Both the position numbers and the translations under genes were made by a program. The notes below the pieces were generated by a model. That model was not told the DNA's origin. It made no database searches and saw only the letters and a list, made by a program, of their open reading frames with translations. 64,000 bases of DNA. It comes from Bombardia bombarda. Lineage: Eukaryota > Ascomycota > Sordariomycetes > Sordariales > Lasiosphaeriaceae. This document shows, piece by piece, positions 22,023 to 34,489 of the stretch; within the stretch, counting starts at the first letter, position 1, and each line of letters begins with the position of its first letter. The stretch spans positions 8,742,001 to 8,806,000 of the forward strand of contig JAULSR010000002.1 of assembly GCA_030512295.1 (NCBI GenBank). The letters are read 5' to 3'.

Positions 22023-25000
22023 CTAGTACTCAAAGTCATCATCCGCTGCCGGCCCCTTACTCTTGGTAACACTCTCCTGCTTCCTATACATCTCCGCCAC
22101 CTGTCTGCTCGTCGTCGCCTCATCAGGCTTCTTATCATCTCTGACCTTGATAAATCTGGGGAACCGCAGACTGATTCCCTTGTCGCCGGCAGGGTCCACC
22201 CCCTCCTTCATGCCCGCCTTGTAGCGCGGGCTGAGCGTCAGGTCGGCCGTCTTGACCTCCCACACGAACCGGGGCTCAAACCACACATCGGGCTGGTGCT
22301 GCCCGCCGGTGCTGTGCGCGTAAAAGGGCTTAGGACGGTCGATCACCGTCTCGACGAGGGCCGTGTGCAGCTCTTCAAGCACCGCCTCGCTGAAGCCCGT
22401 GCCGATGTTGCACACCGTCTCGTACGTCTCGGTGACGGGGTTATAGCAGGCTAGTAGGAAGGCTCCATACACCGAGGTGCGCTTGCCCTTGCCGTGGTAG
22501 GCACCCAGTACCACTAGGTCAAGAGAGTCGCCAATGCCGGCAAGATAATCCTTTTTGATCTGTACCACAAAATAGCAATCCGGTTAGCATAAAGCTCCCT
22601 CTCGGTCACAACAGTAATATGGGACATTGTGTGTGTATGCAAACGTACCTTGAGCCAATTTCTACTCCTCTTGCTAGGCTCATACCCGCTCTCAGTACCA
22701 TCCAACATCTTGACCATCAGACCCTCGCACGACGCCTTCACCGACAAGTCAAGGAAGGTCTGGATCTCATCCAGCTCCTGGCCATCCATGCAAGTCGCAA
22801 AAGCAAACTCCCCCTCGACAGGATTAAACGACTTGTGCAGAAGCTCACGGCGCTCACGGAGTGACTTCTCCACGATAGCCTCTCCATTGAGATAGAGAAG
22901 ATCAAAGGCAAACACGCAGACCTTGACCTTGACCTCCTCAATCTTGACGTCCTTCTTCTTTCTCGTCATCAGCTGCTGGAATGGCAACACCTTCTTCTCA
23001 GTAACATCCCACGCCACTGACTCGCAGTCCAGCACAAAGCTCTTGGTGTCTTCCTTGACCCAGGACTGGAGCTTGGCGAGGACATCGGGGTACTTCTTAG
23101 ACAATTCCTCCGAGTTTCGCGAAAAAATGGCAGCCACGCCGCGCCCAACCTCGGTGGCAGCGGCGCTTGGCAGCGATTGGCTGAGCTCCTCGTCGGCGTC
23201 CTTCGCAACGTAGTGAATCTGGGCGCGCTCGCCATCGTATTTATATTCGCATGTAAAAGTTTGACCATCGAAGCGATCAAGGACCTCAGTGATGGCTTTA
23301 GTTGGCTTAGCCAGCATAGGCTTCAGGGGAACGCCAGGCCGGAGCTTGCAGTGCTCCCTCAAGTTCATAATTCCGTGCTCAACCATGGCAGGAATGATGA
23401 CATCATAACTTGGAAGCTCGCTGCAGATTGTCAGTAATAATAATTAACAGAAAGGACTGGGCTGCACACACCTATAAACCGTCTTCAAGATAGACTCGGC
23501 CTTCTCAATATCGCCAGTACTGGGTACCGTATTCTTCTTGTACGCCTCATGGGCAATCATAGCCTGTGCGAGCGAAACAAGGATCGTCCTCTCAGCAAGG
23601 CCGAGTCTCAGCTTGCCCTCAAGGAAGCGAACGATATACTTGGCCTCACTCGGGCCACCCTTATCCTTCGTGATATCCACCTTACCAGGCGAGTTCGCAT
23701 CGGCAGCCGACAAGAGCTTCTTGATGCCATCCACCTTCCTACCTTGCGCGCCGTTGCCCGTCACCGTGGCAATGCCCATCAGGCCATTGTGAACACCCCG
23801 TATAGTCAACGCCTTGGGCTTGAACATAGTCGGCTGCGTCGACCTGGATTTCACCGCAACAAGACCCAGATCTCCAATCTCCTTCTGGTCCTGCTTGATA
23901 ACTGCCAGACTGCGGCCTGTGCTCTCGCCAATCGCTTTCATGATAAGAGACTCGCCAATGCCGAGCTCGATGCCGGCATAGTCGGGTGCCAGCTTGTTGA
24001 TCATGAGCAAGACCGTGGGCAGGAGATCGTCAGGTGTGAGCCTCAAGACCTGGCGCAAGAACAGAGAGCAGTGCTCCATGATGATGAGTCTCTTGGTGGT
24101 AAGCTCAATAAGGGAGAAGGTCTTGCAAAGAGCAGCATATGGGACGGGCTCGCCCGGTTTCCAGTCGGGATAGGGGTCCTTGGCTTTTGTCGTTAGAGTC
24201 GTCTGGACAATCTTGCGTGCCTTTGCAATAACCTCGGGCTTCTCCTCCTCATCAACCTCGTCTTCCTCAAGCTCCTCCTCAACCTCAGATGCAGACGCTG
24301 AGGCTTCCTCGTCCACCACCTTCTCAACCTTTACAGGTTTAGGTTCGGGGTCCTTTTTCTTTGAAGCCACTGGAAACAGCGGCTTCTTGGGCTTTGCGGC
24401 GGCTTTGGTGGCAGCCTTTTCAGGTGGTGGGACGTTCTCTTCCTCCTCATCATTGTCCTCCCCCTCCTCCTCCTCCTTGACCTTCACAGGCTCCGGGCCC
24501 TTTCTCCGCGAAGCCCTGGGCAACGCAACGGTCTTTTGTTTCTCAGCAACGACCTTTGGCTTGGTGTCCTTCACCGGCGGGGCGTCGTCCATGACCTCGT
24601 CATCCTCCTCCTCTTCTTCCTCAATCACCCGGCGACCTCCTCTTCTCGGCCTTTTGCTTGCTGGTGCAACATCCTCGGCGTCGTCTTCCACCTCCTCGGC
24701 CTTGACCTTGTCTGCCACCGCTGTACTTTCAGAGGCGGCCTTCACAACCGGTGCTGTGCGTGTTCTCTTCTTGGTGTCTACTGCAGGAAAGGTCAGCCAA
24801 CAGCCGACACGTGAAAGACAACCATATCTTCCATAACTCACCTTTCTCAACCTCCACACTCTCCTTCGCATCTGCATCCTCAACGACCTTCTTTTCCTCC
24901 ACAACCTCCGCAATTACCTCAGCTCCATTCTCCTCTGCATCCCCTTCAGGAACAACTGGCTTCTTGGCCTTCGTAGAAGGCTTCGGCGCAAACGAGAGCT

Positions 25001-25233
25001 TCGTTTGCTGCGGCGGTGGTCCAGCCGGTTTCGCGCCGTTTGCTTTGCTAAAGAACTTCCTACATCACAACAACAAGACCACATTAGCAAAACCATCCCC
25101 ATATACAACCCCCCAAAGCAGTAATTCAACAAAGGCAAGCCGGCGGGGGTGTGCATGCAGAGGGAGACACTACGCACCCCAAGGTGCTTTGCGAGGACTT
25201 GACGTACCCCAGGGTCGCCTGCTTAGGAGCCAT
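22023..25233 (-). CDS. cdc9: replicative DNA ligase I, ATP-dependent
   Basis: Five exons (25233-25178, 25059-24842, 24780-23472, 23420-22649, 22559-22023) encode 963 residues. It seals nicks between Okazaki fragments and in excision repair, in the nucleus and probably mitochondria. At the N-terminus a PCNA-binding box QSTLGKFF (about 15-22) is split by intron 1. A Lys/Glu-rich unstructured region follows to about residue 300. The DNA-binding domain comes next. The nucleotidyltransferase core has CEYKYDGERAQIHY, with the AMP-accepting Lys at about 588. Other ligase motifs are FVLDCESVAWD, FAFDLLYLNGE, CEGLMVKML and, across intron 4, NWLKIKKDYLAGIGDSLDLVVLGAYHGKGKR. The OB-fold C-terminus with LRFPRFIKVRDDK completes it. 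All junctions close in frame. Human LIG1 is similar in length and order. Confidence 0.96.
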
Positions 25234-26006
25234 TCTGGACAGCACCAGAGTGCTTCGGGAGGCGTTGATTGCAAGCCCGAAAATGCACCTGGAAGCCAGG
25301 ACTGCAGTTGAATGTTCAAGGAGTCAAGAAAAGGCAAAAAGAATTCCTTAGGGCAAAGCGTCCAAGGTCAAGGTGCTCCTTCCTAAAATGTATATTGATT
25401 GATTCTGTGACCACCCAATCGCGGTTTTTGACGCGCTCCCCCACTACGCGACTTTCTCAGAAGGCAGCAGCGAGCTAGGTCGCGTAAAGTGGGCAGGTCA
25501 CATGGGGGCACCCCTGGTCGCGTTCCAGGCTTCCCAGCCTTAGCAGGACACCCGGACTACCTACCATAGGTACCTTAAACACACCCTAAATAGCGTCGGT
25601 GCGTACCGCAATTGTCACTGTAGATCCCGCTCCTTAGGCAGGAGATAATGCCGTGATAGCGCTCTTATAAAGATGACATTTCTTTGTAAAACAGCAACTT
25701 TTATATATCTTTTCAAATGAATTGGGTTCAATGCGTCAAATTCTACTGCTAGACAGCTGAGGCCAGGTAGACAACGTATCACCAAGGTACATCTGCCACC
25801 TCATCATCCAAACTCTTTGTCCAAGCACCTCATCGCAATCAATTTCATGCTTTCCCAAGCTCTAGTTTACTACGTAGGATATTGTACAAAAAAGCAATCC
25901 GACGCTGCAACAGCCTCGGCATAATAAGTGTGTGTTTTCAGAAACTCTAGTGTTGGTATTGAAGGGTTAATGGCGGCGGGTTCAACGAGAACATACAATT
26001 CTCCCT
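25234..26006. other. intergenic region
   Basis: Promoter of the DNA ligase gene on the left and 3' flank of PDA1 on the right. No gene or repeat is supported. Confidence 0.5.
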
Positions 26007-27641
26007 CTACTGGAAGTAAAAGTTCTCATCCGGGGTACGTCCCCGAATGAACTGGGGCTCAGAGCCCTTGACGTAGATGTCCTCGTACAGGATCTTGGAC
26101 GTTGCCTCAGGGACAGCCATGGCCTCGGCGATGGTCACCTCCTCGTTGACGTGGCTGCGGGCCTCCTTGTCGAGTCCCTTGAGCTCGTCCTCCTGGGCAA
26201 CACCCCAGTCAAGGATGTGCTGCTTCAGGCCGGCGATGGGGTCGTTGGTCGACCGCATGCGCTGGATCTCCTCGCGAGTGCGGTATGTGGTACCGGGGTC
26301 GGACATGGAGTGGCCACCATAACGGTAGGTGACGTACTCGAGGACCATGGGGCCGTTCTCGCCCTCGGTCCACTCCTTGCCGTACTTGACAGCGGCCTTG
26401 ACGGCGAGGACGTCCATGCCGTTGACCTTAAGGCCAGGGATGTACTGTCCACGCTTGTAGTAATCGGTCAGGGCGGACGAGCGCGCCGCGGACGTGCCCA
26501 TACCGTACTTGTTGTCTGTGAAAAGGGTACTTGGTTAGCTAATGCAACCCAGCAGTCATAAAGTACACATATCGGGGAAACGTACTCTCGCAGCCGAACA
26601 GAGCGGGGAGCTTCCACAGCTTAGCCATGTTGAAAGCCTCGAAGACCTGGCCCTGATTGCTGGCGCCATCACCTACAAGCAATACAGTCAGCATTTAGCG
26701 CTTCAATGGCTTTTTTTCGAACCGTGTTCAACCATACCGTAAAGGATGACAGTCGCCCTCTTGGTGCCAGTGTACTTCTGGGCAAAGGCGAGACCAGCAC
26801 CGACAGGAACCTGGGCACCGACAATGCCGTTACCGCCATAGAAGCCCTTGGTGAACATGTGCATGGAACCGCCCTTTCCGTAGGCAATACCCTCGCGGCG
26901 GCCGAGAAGCTCTCCGATGATGGAGCGGACGGCGGCGCCGCGCATGTAGGCGTAGCCGTGGCATCGGTAGGCGGTGATGAGATCGTCGTCCTTGTTAATG
27001 GCGTGCTCGATTCCGACGGCGACAGCCTCCTGGCCAGTGGAAAGATGGCAGAAACCGCGAATCTTCTTCTCCTTGTATAGCCTGTCGGCGGCCATCTCCA
27101 TTTGTCTGTTATCGGCGGCGTCGCACGCCCGTCAGTCAGCCATCCATCAATTGCGCAGCGGAGTAAATGCAATGAAGGGAGTAGCTTTGCTGGCATACCT
27201 GATGACGACCATGTCGTAGTACATCTGCTTCAGCTCCTTCTTGGTCACCTCCATAGTGTATGGGGGCGGGTCAAGCTCATATGTCTCGAAGCTCTCATCG
27301 CTGAGGGTGACCTGGAAGGGCTCATCGTCCGACTAACAAAAACGCCATCGCCTGTCAGCCTGCACTCGCACAATGCCATCATCCATCATCCATCGCCAAT
27401 TGCCGCTGTGTCCGAAGCAGGATTGGGCGTGGGCGGGGTGGCAATGGGAGCGATGATAAAAACAGCGCAAACGCGCGATGAGAGATGGCCCGCGTACCTG
27501 GGGGACGGAGCTCTTATCGACCTGCGCCGAAGCAGCATTGGTGGTGACGGCTCTCCGGGCGGCGATGCTCTGCAGAGCAGCAACGCGCGGGGCAGCGCGG
27601 ACGGGCACAGCCCTCGTTAACCGGGCGGCTCGTGAGAACAT
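26007..27641 (-). CDS. pda1: pyruvate dehydrogenase E1 component, alpha subunit
   Basis: Five exons (27641-27498, 27332-27199, 27105-26738, 26672-26586, 26515-26007) encode 413 residues. With E1-beta it decarboxylates pyruvate using thiamine diphosphate in the mitochondrial matrix, feeding acetyl-CoA into the citrate cycle. The first 35 residues are an Arg/Ala-rich targeting sequence (MFSRAARLTRAVPVRAA). The core shows RGFCHLSTGQEAVAVG, AYRCHGYAYMRG, GKGGSMHMF and the thiamine-diphosphate/Mg motif GDGASNQGQVFEAFNMAKLW (about 216), rebuilt across intron 3, then ENNKYGMGTS across intron 4. The loop YRYGGHSMSDPGTTYR contains the serine that PDH kinase phosphorylates in other eukaryotes, so control by phosphorylation is likely. 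Length is normal for fungi. The upstream open frame has no better start, and 27641 opens the targeting peptide. Confidence 0.96.
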
Positions 27642-29096
27642 TGTGACGGCGGTGATATGGCGGAGTTGAGGTTTGTAGGATGTGTCTGACCGACGTCCGG
27701 GCTCCGGAGCTCTCTCTCTCTTGAGGAAAAAAATGGCCCAGTTTTCGGCGTTGGGGGAAACCGGAACGATGGATGCTTGTTGAATAAGGCTAGCTCGTTC
27801 TGGCCACCACAGACACAACTTTGCAGGGTTGGGGGTCCCATCGGAGCCCCACCCGCCCAATCCGTTTCCCGACGACAGCTACATAAGCAACGCTAGCCAC
27901 ATCTGGGCATGTGCCGCTGAAACTCCTTCAAGTTGACGGGCAAAATTCAAACAACTCGGACAATTGCTTGATCATTTAATAACGGTATGATGAAAAGATA
28001 GAAAACTTACATATACTCACCGTTTTTATATCTTGATTCATCCATTCTGAAATATTTTTCGTGGTTGCTCTGCTTTATCTTGAAACCAGAGGACCTGGTT
28101 GCTTATCCAATGGTCCAGTTCCGAGCGGAGATGGACCTTCGAGGTCGGCCCGTCAGACACCGTGTTAGTGACTTGGTACTTCACCAATCTCAACAAATCA
28201 GCTGGAAAAGAAACTCAAGATTCCTGCCTCCAGCCCCCGTGTTTTTATATGTTCAATATCAATCCGTCACAATCATTCATAGCCACAGAAAACACTCAGT
28301 AATATGTGCATTCCAAATGGTAATTGGATGATGCTATGATCTAATCGCTTCGATAATGTATCTGGGTACCCATACTCAGGGGTATGCTCGCCTGCTCAAG
28401 AACTCTAGTCCTCATAAACCAACTTCACCGCTGTGCAAACTGCAAACACCAAGCCCACACCCACAAGAAAGAAGCCAATAAAGTTCATGTTTAGCCGTTG
28501 CCCAAATTATATAGCTGACCTTTCTAGCAAGGACCTCGGGTGGTGCAAATATCAAGAATACCTATAACCTCGGTGCTGAGATGAGCCACATGCACACCAC
28601 GCCGCACCACGCCAAATAAAAATATCACCCCCCATCAGGTCTTTTTCCTCGACCTACCTTCTCCAGCCCTTCCCATAACAACCAAACCGAAACCAAACCA
28701 GCAAACCCATCTCCTCCCCAATATGCTTTCTTTGTTGCCTGCCTGCCTGCCTGTTTCCCCCCTCCTGATTTCTGACTGACTGAAACACACAATAATTCAA
28801 CGCCATAGCAATGCCTTCACATCTCAAAACGCTCTTTTTGAATAGACCAGAAATGCCTGTGTCCTAGGTATCCGTATGCCAATGTGCTTGGGGGTGAAAA
28901 AAAAAAAAAAAAAGCAACTCGCGTGTTGGGACAAATGCCGCAGCAAATCTCGTCGAAAGGTCGACGTATCGGGGTATGAGTGTGAGTGAAGATAGAAAAT
29001 TAAAAAAAACCAAGCCTGCCATGACCCGCGACAGATTCAGATATGCTCATACTGTCTGTCAAGGCTCTTTCGCCTGCCGTTTCAAGTGGCAACCTT
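27642..29096. other. intergenic region
   Basis: The PDA1 promoter has a CCCAATCC motif (inverse CCAAT-type) near 27853. It is followed by the 3' flank of the Cdc4-like gene. A (TGCC)n run lies near 28736-28752 and a poly-A tract near 28897-28913. No gene is supported. Confidence 0.5.
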
Positions 29097-31330
29097 TCAA
29101 TATGTTGAAAAAAGATTGTGCGGTTGTTGCAGAGGAGCGGTTGAGGGGCCTGCATCAGTCATATCGACGTCTTCTCCTACCCTCGCCGAAGTTCCCTGAT
29201 CGAGCGAGATGGCGCTGATTGGGCGTTCTGGTACCGGTGCGTCTGATGCCCATTGCGCCTGTTGAAGCGAAACTGGTCGATCATAAAGTACCTCTTCAGG
29301 TGGAGAAAATGACCAGACCTAACACACCACCGTCAGCAAACACACAATTATAGGTTATCTCGGTTATGCCTTGCTTACCTCCATGACGGTGCGGCTGTTC
29401 CTCAGCGCCATTGCAACACATTTCTCATCCTCAAACGCGACACGCCATACAGCTTCTCCCTGAGAAATAAGCTCACGGACCAGGTGACCAGTCTTCAGAT
29501 CCCAAACCTTCACGCGGCCGTCACTACCACCACTGACAACGCGCGTGTCATCGAACTGCAAGCTTGTGACGCTGTTGTCATGTGCGGCTAGCCGGTGGAT
29601 AGGGCAAAATCTTTCGAGCGACCATACTCTGACAGACCCGTCACTGCCTCCGGTAACAAGAGTGCCACCGCGCATCTGCAGCTGGCCCACCAGCGATGTA
29701 TGGCCCTGAAGGACAGCTTGGCACTCCCTATATTGGTGGTCAGTCAAGAATCCAAACGGTATCATTGGCTGATAAGGTGACTTACCCAGTGGTGGCATTC
29801 CAAATCCGAACACTCGTGTCCAGACTTCCAGTGGCCACTCTGACGCCATCAAACGCGATGGCGTAAATCTGGCTGTAGTGGCCCTGGAGGGTATGCAGGC
29901 AGCGACCCTCCGAAATACTCCAAACCTTGGCGGTGGTGTCGTAGCTGCCGGAAACAACAATATCGTCTTTGATTTCCAAGCAGCGGACGCTGGCCTGGTG
30001 GCCCACGAGCACGTTTCTGCACAGGCCAGTTCGGATATCCCAGACCCGGAGGGTGGTATCCCTGGACCCAGAGATGGCGGTATTTGCGTCCGACATCTTC
30101 AGGCAGCGGACAGTGGAGGTGTGTCCACGTAAGGTGTGAAGGCAAACACTGCTAAAGGTCAGTAAACGCCAACAGCATACAAAGATCACGACAAAGAAAC
30201 ATTCGCGACATACCCGGTCGTCAAATCCCAAACGCGAACGTCGCGGTCGCACCCGCCGCTGACCAGAATGTCGTCCCAGGGAACCATAGCCCAGACACCC
30301 ATCACATGGCCCTGCAGCGTCCGCAGCGCGTTGCCTTCGGTGTCGAAGACATGGATCCTGGCATTATCAAGAGCCACGATGATGTACTTTGAGGTCAGGT
30401 GGAGGCTCGTCACCACGCCGCCATCCTGGGTGATGTTCCTCGTGATGTTACGACCACCTGTCCGCCATGCCGCATCCACCAGGTACCGCTGCTTAAAGTG
30501 GGACTTGTATGACTTGAGCCTCGGTCGCACGTTCGCGAGCTGGTTCGTGTTCCCATCGAACCTTACGAATTCCGCCATTGATGGCAATCCGTTGGGTGGG
30601 AGTGCGCCGGGGAAGCTGTGGCTTGCGGCGCTGCCGGCCTCGCCGCTCAGGGGGAATATGTCTGGCCTGATTGGCTGAGGGCCCTGTTGGGCTTCAGATA
30701 GTCTGCGTTGGTAGTCATGCTTTACGCAGAGGTTCTTCCATGTCATGTCATCGCTCAGTAGATCATGCCATCTCTGAGAGACCTGAGATGCCCGCGCCAG
30801 AACTTTCGGGTCATCAATGAACGAGAGAATCTATGCTGAGTTAGCAAGGCTGTGATTTGCTCGGGAGAGTTGAAAGGACATACCCTAAGACATAGCTCAT
30901 CCGGAAGACTTGTGAAAGGGTCCTTTTTCAAAAGTGGGCTGACGAATTGGTGCACAAAGCTCAGCTGCTGGCTTGTACATAGGTTGAAAAGATCAGCCAG
31001 AAGACGCGTCCTCTGGGGGCTGCCACAGTTCAGGAAATGTTGCCGGAGATCCGCAAGATATCTTTCCTCCTGCTCCTCGGCATTACTCCAGTTCGGCTGC
31101 GTGTGTGATGGGCCTGGAGAGGCCGCAGGAGTCGGCGGGGGCGGCGGAGAGCCGGTGACTTGCTGGTCAAAGTCCTCTGCCGGTGTGCTCATGCTCGGAG
31201 TCGGTGGCCCCCTGGGGCGCTGCTGGGGCAGCTTGCCATTTTGCGTGTTCAGTGCCAGTTCATCGTTGAAGATGCTACCCCTACGCTCCGAGAAGCTGAG
31301 GGGCCTCGGCCTTGGGTATCCACCAGCCAT
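29097..31330 (-). CDS. cdc4: Cdc4/Fbw7-type F-box WD40 substrate receptor of SCF ubiquitin ligase
   Basis: Six exons (31330-30884, 30830-30214, 30148-29786, 29727-29379, 29318-29097 with the last ending in TGA) encode 665 residues in five coding segments. An unstructured Pro/Ser-rich N-terminus precedes an F-box (about 138-184, DPFTSLPDELCLRILSFIDDPKVLARASQ), rebuilt exactly over intron 1. A linker leads to seven or eight WD40 repeats (about 275-590). Blades such as LRGHTSTVRCLKM..AISGSRDTTLRVWDIRTG and LQGHYSQIYAIAFDGVRVATGSLDTSVRIWN match Fbw7/Cdc4 blade by blade, including the Arg positions that read phosphodegrons. Through Skp1-cullin it would target phosphorylated cell-cycle regulators for ubiquitination. 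Neurospora FWD-1 and sulfur-control F-box proteins are relatives, but the blade sequence favours Cdc4. The acidic 70-residue tail is less conserved. Confidence 0.9.
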
Positions 31331-34300
31331 CGCGCAGGTCGTGTTTGATTTCCCCAGACGCCTTCTTATTGCAATACAGTGTCGCTCGTCGTGGTGGGCT
31401 GGGCAAAGCGTGGGAGTATGAGGATCACAAGGATCTCGGTTTTGAAGATTCACAGGGCGTTTCTATAGCCGCTTCATAGATGGAGAGAGGGAACCGAACG
31501 ATCGGATGGCGCTCCCGGTTCGATGTCGTTTGCGTGGGACCGGCTGACGCAAAAGTCGTTTGCGTATGGTGATTATCAGGCCAGAGTCTCGCCGCTCGCG
31601 GAGCCTGACTTTTCCTATCGAGGATCTGTTTCTCTCTCGCAATAACAAGCAAACCCGAGGATTTGCGACGTGTCAATCCAGCTGGTGAGCCGTAATGCGT
31701 GAATGCGTGGAACGTGGAACGTGGAGCAGGTACGGGATGAAGGTGGACTGCGGGAGTCGGCTAAGAAGGCATCGGAGCAGGGGGCCTGGGCGAAAGGGAT
31801 GGCAGTCAGGCGGAGCAGAGTTGGGGTCCTAGAGCTGGGACTAGTCCATCAAACACATTCCAAAGGAGGGGAACTGGGTCGACGATAGCGTCGGCAAGGG
31901 AGACGGTCAAAATGCAAAAATGGCCACCTCGATGGGGCCGGCTGAGGGCTGAAGGCAGGTGAAGAGAGGGAGGCTCGAGAGAGGGAGGCTCGGAGGACGT
32001 CGCTGTGGAGTTGCGCAGTGCGTGCTCTGGTCGCTCAGGTCAAGAACCGGCTGGCTTCCAAGAAATAAGAGGCGGGAGGGCCCTTTCTAGGATCCCAACA
32101 TTAGTCGAATGAGGAGGCGGAAGCTGCGGTCTTGGACGACTAGGGGGGTACGGAGGTACGGGAGTACTTGGTGCTCGAGTCTTGAAAGGGGCCACACTGT
32201 TCTGCTGGATTCAATGGCAAGCCTGACTGGGGCCTCAACTAGGTCCACTCCACTGAAGCCCATGCTTTGGGGCCTTGGGATCAAAGTGCCACAGTGCGAA
32301 TGAGTGGGCTATTCACTCGTCGACCCCACTAAAAGGAGGTCCAAGGGTTGCTGCTAGTCAGCCATCCACGGGCTACTTACTACCTGGGCTCCTAGGAAGC
32401 GAGCTGCAGTCTCGAGACAGTGTAGGTTTGCCTGTGTGCGCGCGGCGTCATGAGATGCGCTTCAATCTGAAGTCCTGGTCGTCAGTTGGAGCCACGACCT
32501 CGAATGGCAAACGCCGTCTTGGTCTGCGGTTTACTATCAAGAGGCTATGAGATGTGACTACTACCTTAGGTGCTCGGTAGTCGTCTATTTGAGCCTCGAG
32601 CACTGGCAACACGTTTTCCACAAACATCCACGAGTACGCCAACTCTATCTGTTCGCTTTGATTACAGTTCAGTTCCAGGTTGGGCAACATATGGACCTCA
32701 AGGAACTTGAACCTCCACACCAGCAAGCACACTGCCCTCTATTCCCGTGCGTGGGCGTACTGGAGGCATGGGCGGGGGGTGGAGCTCGCTGCGTGCGGGC
32801 TGGTCGGTCGTCGGTGATGTGTTGGTTGCGGGTGCCATTCCAGCAGGAACCCGTCGTCTTTCAGAAGGTCAATAGGGCCACCCTAACATAGAACCCCACC
32901 AGGAATCAACAAAGGGGCGCCTTTGATTCACTCTTTTTGTGGCCACCTGCCGACCGAAGCACAGCATGCAGACCACACCTACCTATACGGTCATGATGCG
33001 CGAAGGGCACGCAACTCCTGTGAGTCTACCGTAGCGTATGCATGCTGACACAAGGCGTGCGTTGTGCGCTGTTGAGGGTGGAAGATGCCCGACATCAAAT
33101 CCCTCGAAGCATGGAGCAGCGGGCCGTTATTTGATATACTGACGGCTATTCCGTAGGTACGACGGGAGAGGATGAAAGGCCATGCCCGGGCCACAGTCAA
33201 ATGCCAAGCTTGCTGGACCTTCACCACCTAGGAGCAGAAGGAATCCATTCTACAACCAACTCTAGAGGCGGGCCCTCTAGAGTTAGGAATCAATATTGAA
33301 TGTGGGAGAGTTCATGGATGCTCCCTAGCTAATGTATGTGCCTCTAGCGCCTAAAGGTTGGTGTAAATCGGGCAGCGCGATCCTAGACTACCTTAGCCCT
33401 GCGCCGCCAGTGGATACTGCAGAGTGTTATTCGAATGGCCATACTGTACCGGAGTACGGGATACCTATCTCCCTATGTAACTCAACCGACGTCTTTCTGA
33501 CCTGCTTCATGCCCACATGAAATCACACGGTGCGGCTGTTGATTACCCAGGTAGGTAGTTTCCGCAGTTCGGCTTTGCGCAGTTCTTCAAGCACGGTACG
33601 TGCATAAACAACATAATATCCAGCCGAACATAGGTGGTGTGCTGCAACCACAAGGCTGGGTAAGGAGCACAAGACACGAGAAGAAACCCGTGAGACGTAC
33701 TCTACAGTTGTTAACCTGGGTGCGTGATTGGGCTTAGTAAGTAGAAATGGTGCAGGTGAGCGTCCAAAGGATGAATGCCCAGCTGGGCAAGCTCATCTTA
33801 CGTGATCAATGGATATATCCATGTTAGGTATCGTTTCTGTATATTTTATATCAAATACGAGATTCGGTGTCCATTGTCTGGTTCAGGGTGACCTTGAATA
33901 ATAGATAGCAGCAGGCTGTAAGGTGTGGTTGAGGCGAGGTGAGGCGGGACCATGGTCTCCCCTCCACATACCGCCCCTGAATCTGTTCGTTACAATATAT
34001 TTCAAACATGTCTAGGTTCCCTGGATTGTTACAAATGGGTCGGTGATAAATCCTCTTGTAGCTTATCCAGGCCAACATGAAACACCGGCTTGCATCTTAT
34101 TTACCCACAATCCTTGTATACGACGTTCGAATCCAAATCTCCAACTAACATTAGTAAACTACCTAGGAATTTCTTCAAAGTGCATCAGTTTCCCGTCATA
34201 ATCACGGCCACTAAAACATGCTCGACCAACAACAGGATTCCGTACAGAAATAGCAGAGTATGAACTCCCCATGTAGTTCTGGCAAAGATAACATATCCGA

Positions 34301-34489
34301 AGATATAATCCCTCGATTCATGTCCCGTCATTGATACACATATTGAATACTACGATTCCGAACATATTAGATACAGTGTGGTTACCCCAAACTCCGGTAC
34401 TTTTCGATGCCATCCCGTTGTAAATATCATCAGCCGAAAACCCATGTCTATTCCAAACGCCTGCCCTTTGGTGGGCCCAATACACGCTA
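31331..34489. other. long gene-free intergenic region
   Basis: More than 3 kb contain no open frame with gene-like properties. The left part is the Cdc4-like gene promoter. A perfect 11-bp inverted repeat lies at 33258-33284. Around 32130-32170 and 33540-33560 the sequence has short GGTACGGGAGTAC/TAGGTAG motifs. The right part, from about 33850, is A/T-rich and holds the 3' flank of the ZIP transporter. Confidence 0.5.
33258..33284. repeat. perfect 11-bp inverted repeat
   Basis: AACTCTAGAGG and CCTCTAGAGTT flank the 5-nt spacer CGGGC and would form a strong hairpin. It lies in gene-free DNA. It could be the end of a small decayed element, but nothing else of an element is seen. Confidence 0.85.

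Noticed and set aside
24180..24836. Ser-rich 218-residue frame on the plus strand
   Set aside because: Complement of the Glu/Lys-rich N-terminal region of DNA ligase I.
25723..25735. GGTTCAATGC, a B-box-like sequence
   Set aside because: No A box at a suitable distance and no cloverleaf around it.
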